A stretch of 7,224 bases of DNA from Rhodobiaceae bacterium (GTDB lineage: Bacteria > Pseudomonadota > Alphaproteobacteria > Parvibaculales > Parvibaculaceae), in the NCBI GenBank assembly GCA_002746275.1, contig NVWR01000003.1, positions 263,036 to 270,259 of the forward strand. Direction: 5' to 3'. The position numbers were made by a program, and so were the translations under genes. Numbering within the stretch: the first letter of the stretch is position 1; every line of letters starts with the position of its first letter. Below are positions 1 through 6,219 of this stretch, in pieces. The notes beneath the pieces were generated by a model. The model made no database searches, had not been told where the DNA came from, and saw only the letters and a program-made list of their open reading frames with translations.

Positions 1-354
1 GGCGACGCAGCCCTCACGCGCAAAGCAGCCGAAATCATTGATAAGGCCTTGGGGAAAATCACCGCTATTCTGGAAAAGAGGGGCGGCACATTCATGATCG
101 TGGGCTCCCATGGCAATGCGGAAGACATGACACCCACGCAAGGCGGAGCGGCAAATTCACGCAACACACGCGCGGCTGTCCCCTTGATCATTGACGGCCC
201 CCGGGATCTCACTAAATCACTCGCCCTCAAGCCCGGCCGACTGGCGGATGTGGCCCCAACACTTCTTTCCCTGCTGGGACAGAGCACCCCTCGGGAGATG
301 ACCGGCCAGTCCCTGCTCGTAAGCAACGAGACTGTTGCCCATGCGGTTGTTTAG
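1..354 (+). CDS. gpmI: 2,3-bisphosphoglycerate-independent phosphoglycerate mutase, C-terminal end (partial), with altered metal-site residues
   Basis: This is the 3' end of a gene that begins before the window; about 117 residues are visible. Family members interconvert 3- and 2-phosphoglycerate in glycolysis, using two Mn ions in an alkaline-phosphatase-type fold. The match rests on the HGNAE motif (about 109-123), the VPLII strand (178-192) and the ending LADVAPTLLSLLG followed by MTGQSLL, all typical of the GpmI carboxyl end. The normal motif is TADHGNAE, but here it reads VGSHGNAE, so the metal-binding Asp is Ser (codon 106-108). The normal HTAHT before the VP strand reads NSRNT, so the metal-binding His is Asn (163-165). 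The protein may therefore be weak or inactive as a mutase, or a diverged paralogue. Family assignment is firm; activity is uncertain. The end overlaps envC by 14 bases. Confidence 0.85.
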   Translation, partial: GDAALTRKAAEIIDKALGKITAILEKRGGTFMIVGSHGNAEDMTPTQGGAANSRNTRAAVPLIIDGPRDLTKSLALKPGRLADVAPTLLSLLGQSTPREMTGQSLLVSNETVAHAVV

Positions 355-1600
355 CGCCTCTCGCACCCAAGTCGCCGCCCTGATGACATTGCTGGCAATA
401 GGCATCAGCCCAACTTCTGCCGAAGAGACGGACCCTGCCCGCCTGAAAGATCTGGAGGCTGAAATCGGCAGCCGGGTGGAACACAGCCGGGCTCTGGAAG
501 CAGAAGCCACGGCACTCGCCCATGAAATTGACAGCATTCGCCAAAGCCTGATCAAAACAGCCCGCCGGGTCCAATCCCGCGAACGCGACGTCACCAGTTC
601 TGAGACCCGCATTGCAGGCCTTGAGGCCGCCCAGGCCGTCCTGCTCGCCCGGCTCGAGACAAGACGCGCCGAACTCATCGACACGCTTGCGGCCCTTCAG
701 CGCCTCAACCTCAATCCGCCCCCGGCACTTGCCGTGAAGCCCGATGATGCACTCTCGGCCATGCGAAGCGCGCTGCTGCTGTCCACCATTGTGCCGGACC
801 TGGAGCAAGAAGCGCGCGAGATACGCCTGCGCCTGGCCGAGCTCGATCAGGTGCGCATTTCTTTGGTCGCGGAACAGGAAACATTTGATACCGCCTCGCT
901 GGAACTGGCCGACGAACGGGCAGCCCTGAACCAACTCTTGCAGACGAAACAGACAGCGGAAGCGAAAATCCGGGCCCAGGCTGCGCAAGAAGCTGCCGCC
1001 CTGGCTGAACTTTCAAGGCAAGCCGCAGGCCTGAAAGACCTGATTGCCCGCCTCGAAGCCCGCGCCAGAAGCAGAACGCCCGCCCCGCGCCCAAGCTTGA
1101 CCACACCCGGTGCACCCGCAGCTTCACGCGCTCAGACCCGTGTTGCCTCTCTGGCAGGCCCGCTTTTTTCCACCTCAAGGGGGCTCATACGTCCTCCTGT
1201 CGAAGGTATCCGGCTCCGTGGATTTGGGGTTAATGACGCCGCCGGCGGCACGACCCAGGGAATAACCCTAGAAACCCGCCCTGGTGCACCCGTAACTGCG
1301 CCATTTGATGGTAGAATTGCCTTTGCAGGACCATTTCGGCGATACGGCCAACTCTTGATCCTGGAGGTCGGCGAAGGGTACCATCTGCTCCTCGCGGGAT
1401 TGGCTCGAATCGATGGGATCGTCGGTCAAAATGTATTGGCCGGAGAACCCATCGGGACAATGGGAGATAGCTCTCCAATAAATGATCCGCAAGCGCTGGG
1501 CTCCACAAAGCCGACGCTCTATATTGAACTGAGACGTAATGGCAACCCTGTCGATCCACGACCCTGGTTTGTCGAAAGTGATAGGAAGGCCCGTGGCTAA
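341..1600 (+). CDS. envC: EnvC-like murein hydrolase activator (coiled coil plus degenerate LytM/M23 domain)
   Basis: Predicted periplasmic protein of 419 residues. Residues 1-27 form a signal peptide (basic start, hydrophobic core, likely cut after TSA). Two long Ala/Glu/Arg-rich coiled-coil stretches follow (about 30-125 and 150-245), then a Pro/Ala-rich linker and a LytM (M23) domain at about 285-415. Active M23 peptidases use an HxxxD and an HxH-type motif for zinc. Here the matching positions are Thr305, Thr309, Gly353 and Tyr394, so the domain should not cut peptidoglycan. This is normal for EnvC proteins, which bind and switch on amidases at the division site (known from E. coli EnvC; LdpF is the Caulobacter relative). 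ATG 341 is preferred over TTG 335 because it gives a standard signal peptide; neither has a strong ribosome site. It overlaps gpmI by 14 bases and touches ctpA, so translation is probably coupled. Confidence 0.88.
   Translation: MRLFSASRTQVAALMTLLAIGISPTSAEETDPARLKDLEAEIGSRVEHSRALEAEATALAHEIDSIRQSLIKTARRVQSRERDVTSSETRIAGLEAAQAVLLARLETRRAELIDTLAALQRLNLNPPPALAVKPDDALSAMRSALLLSTIVPDLEQEAREIRLRLAELDQVRISLVAEQETFDTASLELADERAALNQLLQTKQTAEAKIRAQAAQEAAALAELSRQAAGLKDLIARLEARARSRTPAPRPSLTTPGAPAASRAQTRVASLAGPLFSTSRGLIRPPVEGIRLRGFGVNDAAGGTTQGITLETRPGAPVTAPFDGRIAFAGPFRRYGQLLILEVGEGYHLLLAGLARIDGIVGQNVLAGEPIGTMGDSSPINDPQALGSTKPTLYIELRRNGNPVDPRPWFVESDRKARG
1583..1589 (+). promoter_or_regulatory. Ribosome binding site of ctpA
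   Basis: AGGAAGG lies 10 bases before the ATG at 1600, inside the last codons of envC. It supports that start and the TAATG stop/start overlap, so ctpA is probably translated from the same message as envC. Confidence 0.6.
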
Positions 1601-2928
1601 TGAATAGGTCAGTAATTGCAAGTTTTGCGGTCGGCACTCTAGTTGCCGGCATGACAGTGTTTGCCTTGCAACCCCTGTCGACAGGGACGGCAGCCAACGC
1701 GGCGAATTCCGAAACATACCGGCAGTTGAACCTGTTCGGTGATGTCTTCGAACGCGTCCGGGCAGACTATGTCGAGCCTACGGAAGATTCAGAACTCATC
1801 GACAATGCCATTAACGGCATGTTGCACTCCCTCGATCCTCACTCAAGCTATCTGAACCCCAAAAGCTTTCGCGATATGCAAGTGCAGACGCGCGGCGAGT
1901 TCGGCGGTCTGGGCATCGAAGTGACGATGGAAAACGGCCTCATCAAAGTTGTGACACCCATCGATGATACGCCTGCTCAACGCGCAGGACTGCTGCCCAA
2001 TGATCTGATTACTCATCTCGACGACACACCCATATTCGGCATGTCGCTTTCTGAGTCCGTTGAAAAAATGCGGGGACCTGTCGACACGCCAATTCGACTG
2101 ACAATTGTCCGCGAAGGAGTGAGTGAGCCATTTGAGGTCTCTGTCACCCGCGACATCATTACCATTCGTTCGGTCCGCTTTGAGCGAGACGGCGATGTTG
2201 GCTATATCCGCATCACCTCGTTCAATGAACAGACCCAGAGCGGTCTTGAAAAGGCGATCGAAGAACTGACCAGCCTCATTGGCAAAAATCGGGTCAAAGG
2301 TTTCATTCTGGATTTGAGAAACAATCCCGGCGGCCTGCTCGATCAGGCCATCTCGGTGACAGATGCCTTCCTCAACAAGGGAGAGATTGTCTCCACACGG
2401 GGACGTCGCTCTGAGGATACCCAGCGCTACAATGCACGCAACGGTGACCTGGTAGACGGGAAACCAGTCATCATCCTGCTCAATGGCGGGTCTGCCAGTG
2501 CTTCGGAGATCGTTGCCGGTGCATTGCAGGATCACCAGCGTGCCACCATTCTTGGCACCCGGTCTTTCGGGAAGGGCTCCGTTCAAACCATCATCCCATT
2601 GGGATCTGACGGCGCTATTCGCCTGACAACGGCGCGCTACTTCACGCCCAGCGGTCGCTCCATTCAAGCAACGGGCATTGATCCCGACATTGAAGTGAGC
2701 CAGGAAATCGATGAAGAACACCAGCGTCGCATTACAGGGGAGAGCGCTCTCCCTGGACATCTGGATGCAGAGGACGGCAAAGAGGAAAGCTCAGGTTCGG
2801 CTTCTTATGTCCCCGCAGAGCGCGCGGATGATGTGCAGCTGCAGTACGCGATCGATCTGCTAAACGGCGTCCGCAGCTATGAAGTCGGATCCAATACTGA
2901 AGCAACGAGTGAAACAGTAGCCAACTGA
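1600..2928 (+). CDS. ctpA: Carboxy-terminal processing protease, S41A family
   Basis: A 442-residue periplasmic serine protease that trims or degrades exported proteins from their carboxyl end. The amino end is a hydrophobic export signal (about 5-23) with a small-residue region near 28-36. A dimer/cap helix region follows, including SLDPHSSYLN, then a PDZ domain (about 99-175, starting RGEFGGLGIEV) that in this family recognises substrate tails and gates activity. The S41 core contains DLRNNPGG, the nucleophile Ser300 in GSASASEI, Lys325 in SFGKGSVQT and Gln329. The 25-residue Ser-Lys spacing and the Lys+4 Gln match the known triad of Prc and CtpB. An acidic tail of about 80 residues ends the protein and carries a DDVQLQYAIDLL helix common in alphaproteobacterial CtpA. 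The start overlaps the envC stop by one base. Likely substrates are cell-wall enzymes or their regulators, inferred from context. The catalytic core is intact. Confidence 0.95.
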   Translation: MNRSVIASFAVGTLVAGMTVFALQPLSTGTAANAANSETYRQLNLFGDVFERVRADYVEPTEDSELIDNAINGMLHSLDPHSSYLNPKSFRDMQVQTRGEFGGLGIEVTMENGLIKVVTPIDDTPAQRAGLLPNDLITHLDDTPIFGMSLSESVEKMRGPVDTPIRLTIVREGVSEPFEVSVTRDIITIRSVRFERDGDVGYIRITSFNEQTQSGLEKAIEELTSLIGKNRVKGFILDLRNNPGGLLDQAISVTDAFLNKGEIVSTRGRRSEDTQRYNARNGDLVDGKPVIILLNGGSASASEIVAGALQDHQRATILGTRSFGKGSVQTIIPLGSDGAIRLTTARYFTPSGRSIQATGIDPDIEVSQEIDEEHQRRITGESALPGHLDAEDGKEESSGSASYVPAERADDVQLQYAIDLLNGVRSYEVGSNTEATSETVAN

Positions 2929-3060
2929 TCTAAGGACAAGAGGGCGCCGTTGGGCGCAGCACTTTCACAGACGGTCGGGTTCCATACAGGATAAGGACAG
3001 CCGACTTTTCGCAACTGAGTGAGACGTGGAAGCGTCTTGAGGCCCCAGGAAACGAAACCA
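2929..3060 (+). other. ctpA-yibQ intergenic region with two short hairpins
   Basis: This 132-base gap separates two genes in the same direction. It holds a five-pair hairpin GCGCC/GGCGC (2944-2957, loop GTTG) without a following T run, so it is a poor intrinsic terminator. A second hairpin AGACG/CGTCT (3022-3037, six-base loop) sits just before the ribosome site AGGA (3047-3050). No convincing promoter was found. The gap is long enough for a separate promoter or a processing site, but the sequence does not decide between these. No small gene is supported here. Confidence 0.4.
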
Positions 3061-4245
3061 ATGCCAAGCAGTTCGGCTGCCACATCCGCCAAGCGGCGCC
3101 TGTTGCCCAGCATGCCCGTCGGTCGCGTTAATCCGTTGGCCATTGCGGCATTTCTTGTTGCGCTGTCCTATGCGGCCGTACTGGTCTGGCTATGGGCAAG
3201 CGGCAATCCTGCCTATGTCGGCCCCCTGCAAATCATCGCGCTCGCTCCTGAACCCGACCAACCCGTGGACCCACTGCTTCGACCAGGCACAGCCGATGAG
3301 ACCGGGACACCGGCACTGTTAGACGAAGCCGCTAGCTCCCTGCCACTTCCCCTCTCGATTGAGCCAGAGGCCCACCAACAGGTAGAGCCCGCCGAGAGCA
3401 TCGCGGAGGCTTACCCTCAGGTTGCCGAGCTGGTGGACAGTCTGCCCGTCGCCCCGCTTCCAGGTCTCGTGGCAGGCGGACCCAATGGCCCGCTGCCAAT
3501 CATCAGCTCGTCGGGAAGGCGCGCCTCCAAAGCCTACGCCCGCCCAGCTGGCCTGAGCGCCACCACAGCAACGCTCCCCCGCGTGGCACTGGTTGTGGGA
3601 GGACTGGGCATCTCAGAAACAGCGACACGCAACGCCATCACCAATCTCCCCCCCGAGATCACCCTCTCTTTCGCCCCCTACGGACGCAATCTGCAACAAT
3701 GGATCGACCGTGCCCGTGAGGCAGGCCATGAGGTGTTGCTGGAGCTGCCGATGGAGCCTTACGACTATCCGGCAAATGATCCAGGTCCTTACACATTGCT
3801 CACCTCTCTCAATTCTGGTGACAATCTGGACAGGCTGTCCTGGCTGATGAGCCGGTTCACCGGCTATTTTGGTGTGACTGCCTATCAGGGAGCAAAGTTC
3901 ACCTCAAGCAAAACCGCCATGGAGCCTGTCTTCGAAGCCCTGGAAAGCCGGGGCATCATGTATGTGGACAGCGGCGTCAGTCCACGGAGTGTTGGCCCTG
4001 AACTCGCCAGCACGTTGGGTCTTGTCTGGACCAAGGGCCAGCTGATCGTCGACCCCACCCTGACACCGAGGTCAATTGATGGGGCGCTGGCCAACATGGA
4101 AGAGCAGGCACGACAAAACGGCAGTGTCGTCGGGTTTGGATCAGGCTTCCCTGTTACCGTCGAGCGCATTCAAAAATGGGCGGAAGGGCTTGGCGACCGG
4201 GGTCTTGTTCTGGTACCGGTAAGCGCAACAGCGCTGGGCAACTAA
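3061..4245 (+). CDS. yibQ: Divergent polysaccharide deacetylase family protein (YibQ-like), membrane anchored
   Basis: A 394-residue protein with a short basic cytoplasmic start, one transmembrane helix (about 25-46), an acidic Pro-rich linker (about 50-160) and a carboxyl domain of the divergent polysaccharide deacetylase family (Pfam Polysacc_deac_2), about 170-394. Recognisable blocks are FAPYG, GHEVLLELPMEPYDYP followed by NDPGP, then the MYVDSG strand and the FPVTVERIQKWA helix. The paired Asp of the usual IIDDLG strand is Gly180-Gly181 (VVGGLG), and the late strand lacks the usual His (VGFGSGFPVT), so metal-dependent deacetylation is doubtful. From memory, VGGLG-type versions are common in alphaproteobacteria. 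ATG 3061 is chosen over GTG 3019 because AGGA sits 10 bases upstream and the extra 14 residues resemble nothing. No role is proven. The gene order follows E. coli envC-yibQ, which suggests a periplasmic envelope function. Confidence 0.87.
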   Translation: MPSSSAATSAKRRLLPSMPVGRVNPLAIAAFLVALSYAAVLVWLWASGNPAYVGPLQIIALAPEPDQPVDPLLRPGTADETGTPALLDEAASSLPLPLSIEPEAHQQVEPAESIAEAYPQVAELVDSLPVAPLPGLVAGGPNGPLPIISSSGRRASKAYARPAGLSATTATLPRVALVVGGLGISETATRNAITNLPPEITLSFAPYGRNLQQWIDRAREAGHEVLLELPMEPYDYPANDPGPYTLLTSLNSGDNLDRLSWLMSRFTGYFGVTAYQGAKFTSSKTAMEPVFEALESRGIMYVDSGVSPRSVGPELASTLGLVWTKGQLIVDPTLTPRSIDGALANMEEQARQNGSVVGFGSGFPVTVERIQKWAEGLGDRGLVLVPVSATALGN

Positions 4246-4274
4246 GCCGCCCGTCTAAATCAGAAAGACCGCCC

Positions 4275-4784
4275 ATGTCCGGCACACCCCCGACCAACCT
4301 TCCCTACCGACCTTGCGTCGGCATCATGCTCGTCAACAAAGACGGACGTGTCTGGATCGGCGATCGCATCAACCCCACCAAACCCGACAGCACCATAACC
4401 TGGCAAATGCCTCAGGGCGGTATCGATGAGGGAGAGACGCCTTCAGAGGCCGCCACTCGCGAGCTTCTGGAAGAGACGGGAACAGATAAAGCTGAGATCG
4501 TTCTGGAATCGGCACACTGGTATAATTACGACCTTCCGGCCGCCGTTGTTGGCAAAGCGTTACGGGGAAAATACCGTGGCCAAACACAGCGCTGGTTTCT
4601 TATACGTTTCACCGGCGAAGACAGCGACATCGACATCACCGCGGACGAGCCACAGGAATTCTTCCAATGGCGTTGGGCTGATATTGATGAACTGGTAGAC
4701 TTGATCGTCGACTTCAAACGCCCGGTTTATGAGCGCGTTGTCGCGGAATTTCGCGAAGAGGTCAAAGCCCTCCGCAAAGCGTAG
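4275..4784 (+). CDS. rppH: RNA 5' pyrophosphohydrolase / Nudix hydrolase (RppH, IalA/InvA type)
   Basis: A 169-residue cytoplasmic Nudix enzyme. Family members remove pyrophosphate from the 5' end of triphosphorylated or diphosphorylated mRNA, opening it to RNase E decay, and many also cleave diadenosine polyphosphates. The full Nudix box runs from Gly48 to Thr70 (GX5EX7REUXEEXG, with R62-E63 and E66-E67 visible). Upstream, YRPCVGIMLVN and the WQMPQGG strand are characteristic of RppH, as is the later YRGQTQRWFL segment that follows the WYNYDLP loop. Length is typical. The start ATG 4275 has only a weak AGAAAG before it; it is 29 bases after yibQ and may depend on read-through from that gene. 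In Bartonella the homologue is the invasion-associated IalA, found next to ctpA, matching this neighbourhood. The stop is 8 bases from the stop of the opposing ferritin-like gene. Confidence 0.93.
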   Translation: MSGTPPTNLPYRPCVGIMLVNKDGRVWIGDRINPTKPDSTITWQMPQGGIDEGETPSEAATRELLEETGTDKAEIVLESAHWYNYDLPAAVVGKALRGKYRGQTQRWFLIRFTGEDSDIDITADEPQEFFQWRWADIDELVDLIVDFKRPVYERVVAEFREEVKALRKA

Positions 4785-4792
4785 AGTAGACC

Positions 4793-5614
4793 TTAGGCTG
4801 CCAAAAGGTGGGCACGCCGCGCACGGCGCTGCCAGATCTTCCACACAATCGGTTCCATCATCCGCATAAAGCGACCATGAGGGGCAATCCCAACCGCCTT
4901 AGCGATCATGGACACAAGCCTGTTGGTATGCTGTCGCTTATAAAGAGAAAGAGCGCGCGCTTCATAAGCTGCTGCGAATTTCTTGCGATCATATTTCACG
5001 CCGTCACCAGGTTTTGTGTTAGTGGCGTAGAAAGCAGAAGCCAGCTCATCATCATCGGCCTCGCTGACCCGTGTGATCGCCACTTTGGCGCGCTCAAACA
5101 ACGATGGCGTATGTTCAAAACTTTGCAACGTGTCGTAGAACAATTTGTAGTGACGAAACTCATCCGCCGCCAACCGCTGCGCGATCTCCTGCATCACCGG
5201 CTCTTCGGTAGATTCCCTGATCGCAGTATAAAATGAGGACGTGCCGCTTTCGACAACACATCGGGCAATCATCTCACCGGCTGGCGAGCCCCGTGTGCTT
5301 CCGCGCTCATCATCTGGAATTCTGTAAATGTCGCGAAAACGCTCAAACGATTCAGCAAAATTGAAATCGGGATCCGCAAGCTCTGCCCACTTGGCCAACA
5401 CCGCGCCATGCTGCTCTTCTTCCCGACCCCACCGGATGATGGATGCCTTGATGTCAGGGCGGTCAGAAAAAACACTCGCCAGATAGGCAACATAATCACC
5501 CGCATTGGACTCAACCACCGACGCCGCTTTGATAGCCGCCAGCAAGTCAGGATCAACCTTCGACGCGTCAAACCGCGACCAGTTGATATCTTCCAGTGTC
5601 CAATGATCGTCCAT
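4793..5614 (-). CDS. Ferritin-like di-iron protein, acyl-ACP desaturase-like, function unknown
   Basis: A 273-residue protein, mostly helical, with no signal peptide. It carries the six ligands expected of a carboxylate-bridged di-iron four-helix bundle: Glu35 in VVESNAGDY, Glu66 and His69 in REEEQHG, Glu122 in VVESGTSSF, and Glu152 and His155 in ADEFRHY. The pairs E35/E66 and E122/E152 are about 30 residues apart, as in the ferritin-like superfamily. The EEEQHG and ADEFRH segments resemble soluble acyl-ACP desaturases (EENRHG and ADEKRH). The carboxyl end (about 245-273) is basic and amphipathic and may bind membrane or a partner. Substrate is not known; a desaturase, hydroxylase or oxidase role are all possible. 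ATG 5614 is chosen over TTG 5629 because GAGG lies 9 bases upstream of it. It follows the atp operon in the same direction but is separated from it by a terminator and its own likely promoter. Confidence 0.85.
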   Translation of the reverse strand: MDDHWTLEDINWSRFDASKVDPDLLAAIKAASVVESNAGDYVAYLASVFSDRPDIKASIIRWGREEEQHGAVLAKWAELADPDFNFAESFERFRDIYRIPDDERGSTRGSPAGEMIARCVVESGTSSFYTAIRESTEEPVMQEIAQRLAADEFRHYKLFYDTLQSFEHTPSLFERAKVAITRVSEADDDELASAFYATNTKPGDGVKYDRKKFAAAYEARALSLYKRQHTNRLVSMIAKAVGIAPHGRFMRMMEPIVWKIWQRRARRAHLLAA

Positions 5615-5623
5615 CGAGCCAAA

Positions 5624-5627
5624 CCTC
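5624..5627 (-). promoter_or_regulatory. Ribosome binding site of the ferritin-like gene
   Basis: On the minus strand, GAGG (in TTGAGG) lies 9 bases before the ATG at 5614. This decides the start: the upstream TTG at 5629 overlaps the site itself and has no better site of its own. Confidence 0.6.
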
Positions 5628-5636
5628 AATCAGGCG

Positions 5637-5679
5637 AAAAACAAGAAAAGGGCCCGCGCACCTTTCCGCACACGGGCTC
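5637..5679 (-). terminator. Terminator-like hairpin in the leader of the ferritin-like gene
   Basis: Read on the minus strand, GAGCCCG (5679-5673) pairs with CGGGCCC (5656-5650), giving seven pairs including one G-T, with a loop of about 16 bases. It is followed at once by TTTTCTTGTTTTT (5649-5637). This is the form of an intrinsic terminator, but it lies only 22 bases before the start codon at 5614 and just after a TATAAT box. It could stop read-through from atpC, act as an attenuator, or be a stabilising 5' hairpin. Confidence 0.6.
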
Positions 5680-5685
5680 TGTCAC

Positions 5686-5714
5686 ATTATAGACATCAAA
5701 CGGCACGCCGCGAA
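5686..5714 (-). promoter_or_regulatory. Candidate promoter of the ferritin-like gene
   Basis: On the minus strand a perfect TATAAT (5691-5686) is preceded, 17 bases upstream, by TTCGCG (5714-5709), a weak match to TTGACA. Transcription would start near 5679, giving a leader of about 65 bases that begins with the hairpin at 5679-5650. It lies downstream of the atpC terminator, which fits a separate transcription unit. Confidence 0.5.
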
Positions 5715-5726
5715 ATGCCCTAAATC

Positions 5727-5752
5727 AAAAGGGCGATGCCAAAGCACCGCCC
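5727..5752 (-). terminator. Intrinsic terminator of the atp operon
   Basis: On the minus strand, a stem of GGGCG (5752-5748) with CGCCC (5735-5731) is extended by GC-rich inner pairs TGC/GCA across one mismatch, with a four-base loop (5743-5740). It is followed by TTTTGATTT. It sits 36 bases after the atpC stop, where the end of the ATP synthase message is expected. The T run is short, so termination may be incomplete. Confidence 0.7.
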
Positions 5753-5788
5753 TCAAAAAAATCTAAAACCGATTGCTTCCGACCAGCC

Positions 5789-6187
5789 TTATAGGGCTGC
5801 GCGAAGCTCTTGAAGCTGATCAAGGTGCGCTTGAGCCTTCGATTTGGCCTCATCTGTGGCCGCATCGTTAACATCTTCGGTCGCATCTTGGATCCGACCG
5901 TCAAGTGTCGCTGCATCCAGCTCCGAAACAGGTACAGCTTCTTCCGCCAACACTGTCAGCCCTGCCGGTGTAACCTCGGCAAAACCACCCCGTACGAAAA
6001 TCCGGCTATCGCCCCCCTCAGCGCCCGTCACCTCAATCACACCCACGCGCAGTGTGGACATAACCGGCGCATGACCAGCAAGCACCCCGAAGTCACCTTC
6101 GGACCCAGGCACGATCACCATGTCAGCTTCTGTCGAAAGAAGCAGGCGCTCCGGCGCAACAAGATCAAATTTCAGCTTCTCAGCCAT
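5789..6187 (-). CDS. atpC: F1Fo ATP synthase, epsilon subunit
   Basis: A 132-residue subunit of the central stalk of the membrane ATP synthase; it links the gamma subunit to the c ring and in many bacteria restrains ATP hydrolysis. The amino-terminal beta sandwich (about 1-85) shows the family blocks LVAPERLLLS, VPGSEGDFGVLAGHAPV, FVRGGFAEVTPAGLTVLAE. The carboxyl end (about 90-132) is a helical, Ala/Asp/Glu-rich region that would form the regulatory hairpin. Length is normal. The start at 6187 has AGAAGG 8 bases upstream. It is 32 bases after atpD, the usual last gene of the operon, and an intrinsic terminator follows. Nothing unusual was seen. Confidence 0.97.
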   Translation of the reverse strand: MAEKLKFDLVAPERLLLSTEADMVIVPGSEGDFGVLAGHAPVMSTLRVGVIEVTGAEGGDSRIFVRGGFAEVTPAGLTVLAEEAVPVSELDAATLDGRIQDATEDVNDAATDEAKSKAQAHLDQLQELRAAL

Positions 6188-6195
6188 GAGTTAGG

Positions 6196-6203
6196 CCTTC
6201 TTC
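6196..6203 (-). promoter_or_regulatory. Ribosome binding site of atpC
   Basis: On the minus strand GAAGAAGG ends 8 bases before the atpC ATG at 6187, in the 32-base gap after atpD. This fixes the atpC start and gives it its own translation signal. Confidence 0.6.
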
Positions 6204-6219
6204 AACTGGAGAGAAAACG

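Noticed and set aside
335..340. TTG at 335 as the start of envC
   Set aside because: ATG 341 two codons later gives a normal signal peptide start; TTG adds nothing recognisable.
227..988. Open frame of 253 codons on the minus strand across the gpmI end and envC
   Set aside because: It is antisense to the signal peptide and coiled coil of EnvC; no recognisable motif. High GC favours such shadow frames.
1268..1717. Open frame of 149 codons on the minus strand across the envC-ctpA junction
   Set aside because: It covers coding sequence of two firm genes; no motif.
1843..2760. Long open frame of 305 codons on the minus strand, antisense to ctpA
   Set aside because: It lies wholly inside the well-supported S41 protease gene, its translation resembles no family and is rich in Cys, Arg and Gly in the manner of an antisense shadow, and no ribosome site was evident.
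2944..2957. Hairpin after ctpA as an intrinsic terminator
   Set aside because: The stem is only five pairs and no T run follows.
3019..3060. GTG at 3019 as the start of the YibQ-like protein
   Set aside because: ATG 3061 has AGGA at a good distance; the added 14 residues would lie over a hairpin and the ribosome site.
4808..5236. Open frame of 142 codons on the plus strand downstream of rppH
   Set aside because: It is antisense to the ferritin-like gene, whose di-iron ligands are clearly encoded on the minus strand.
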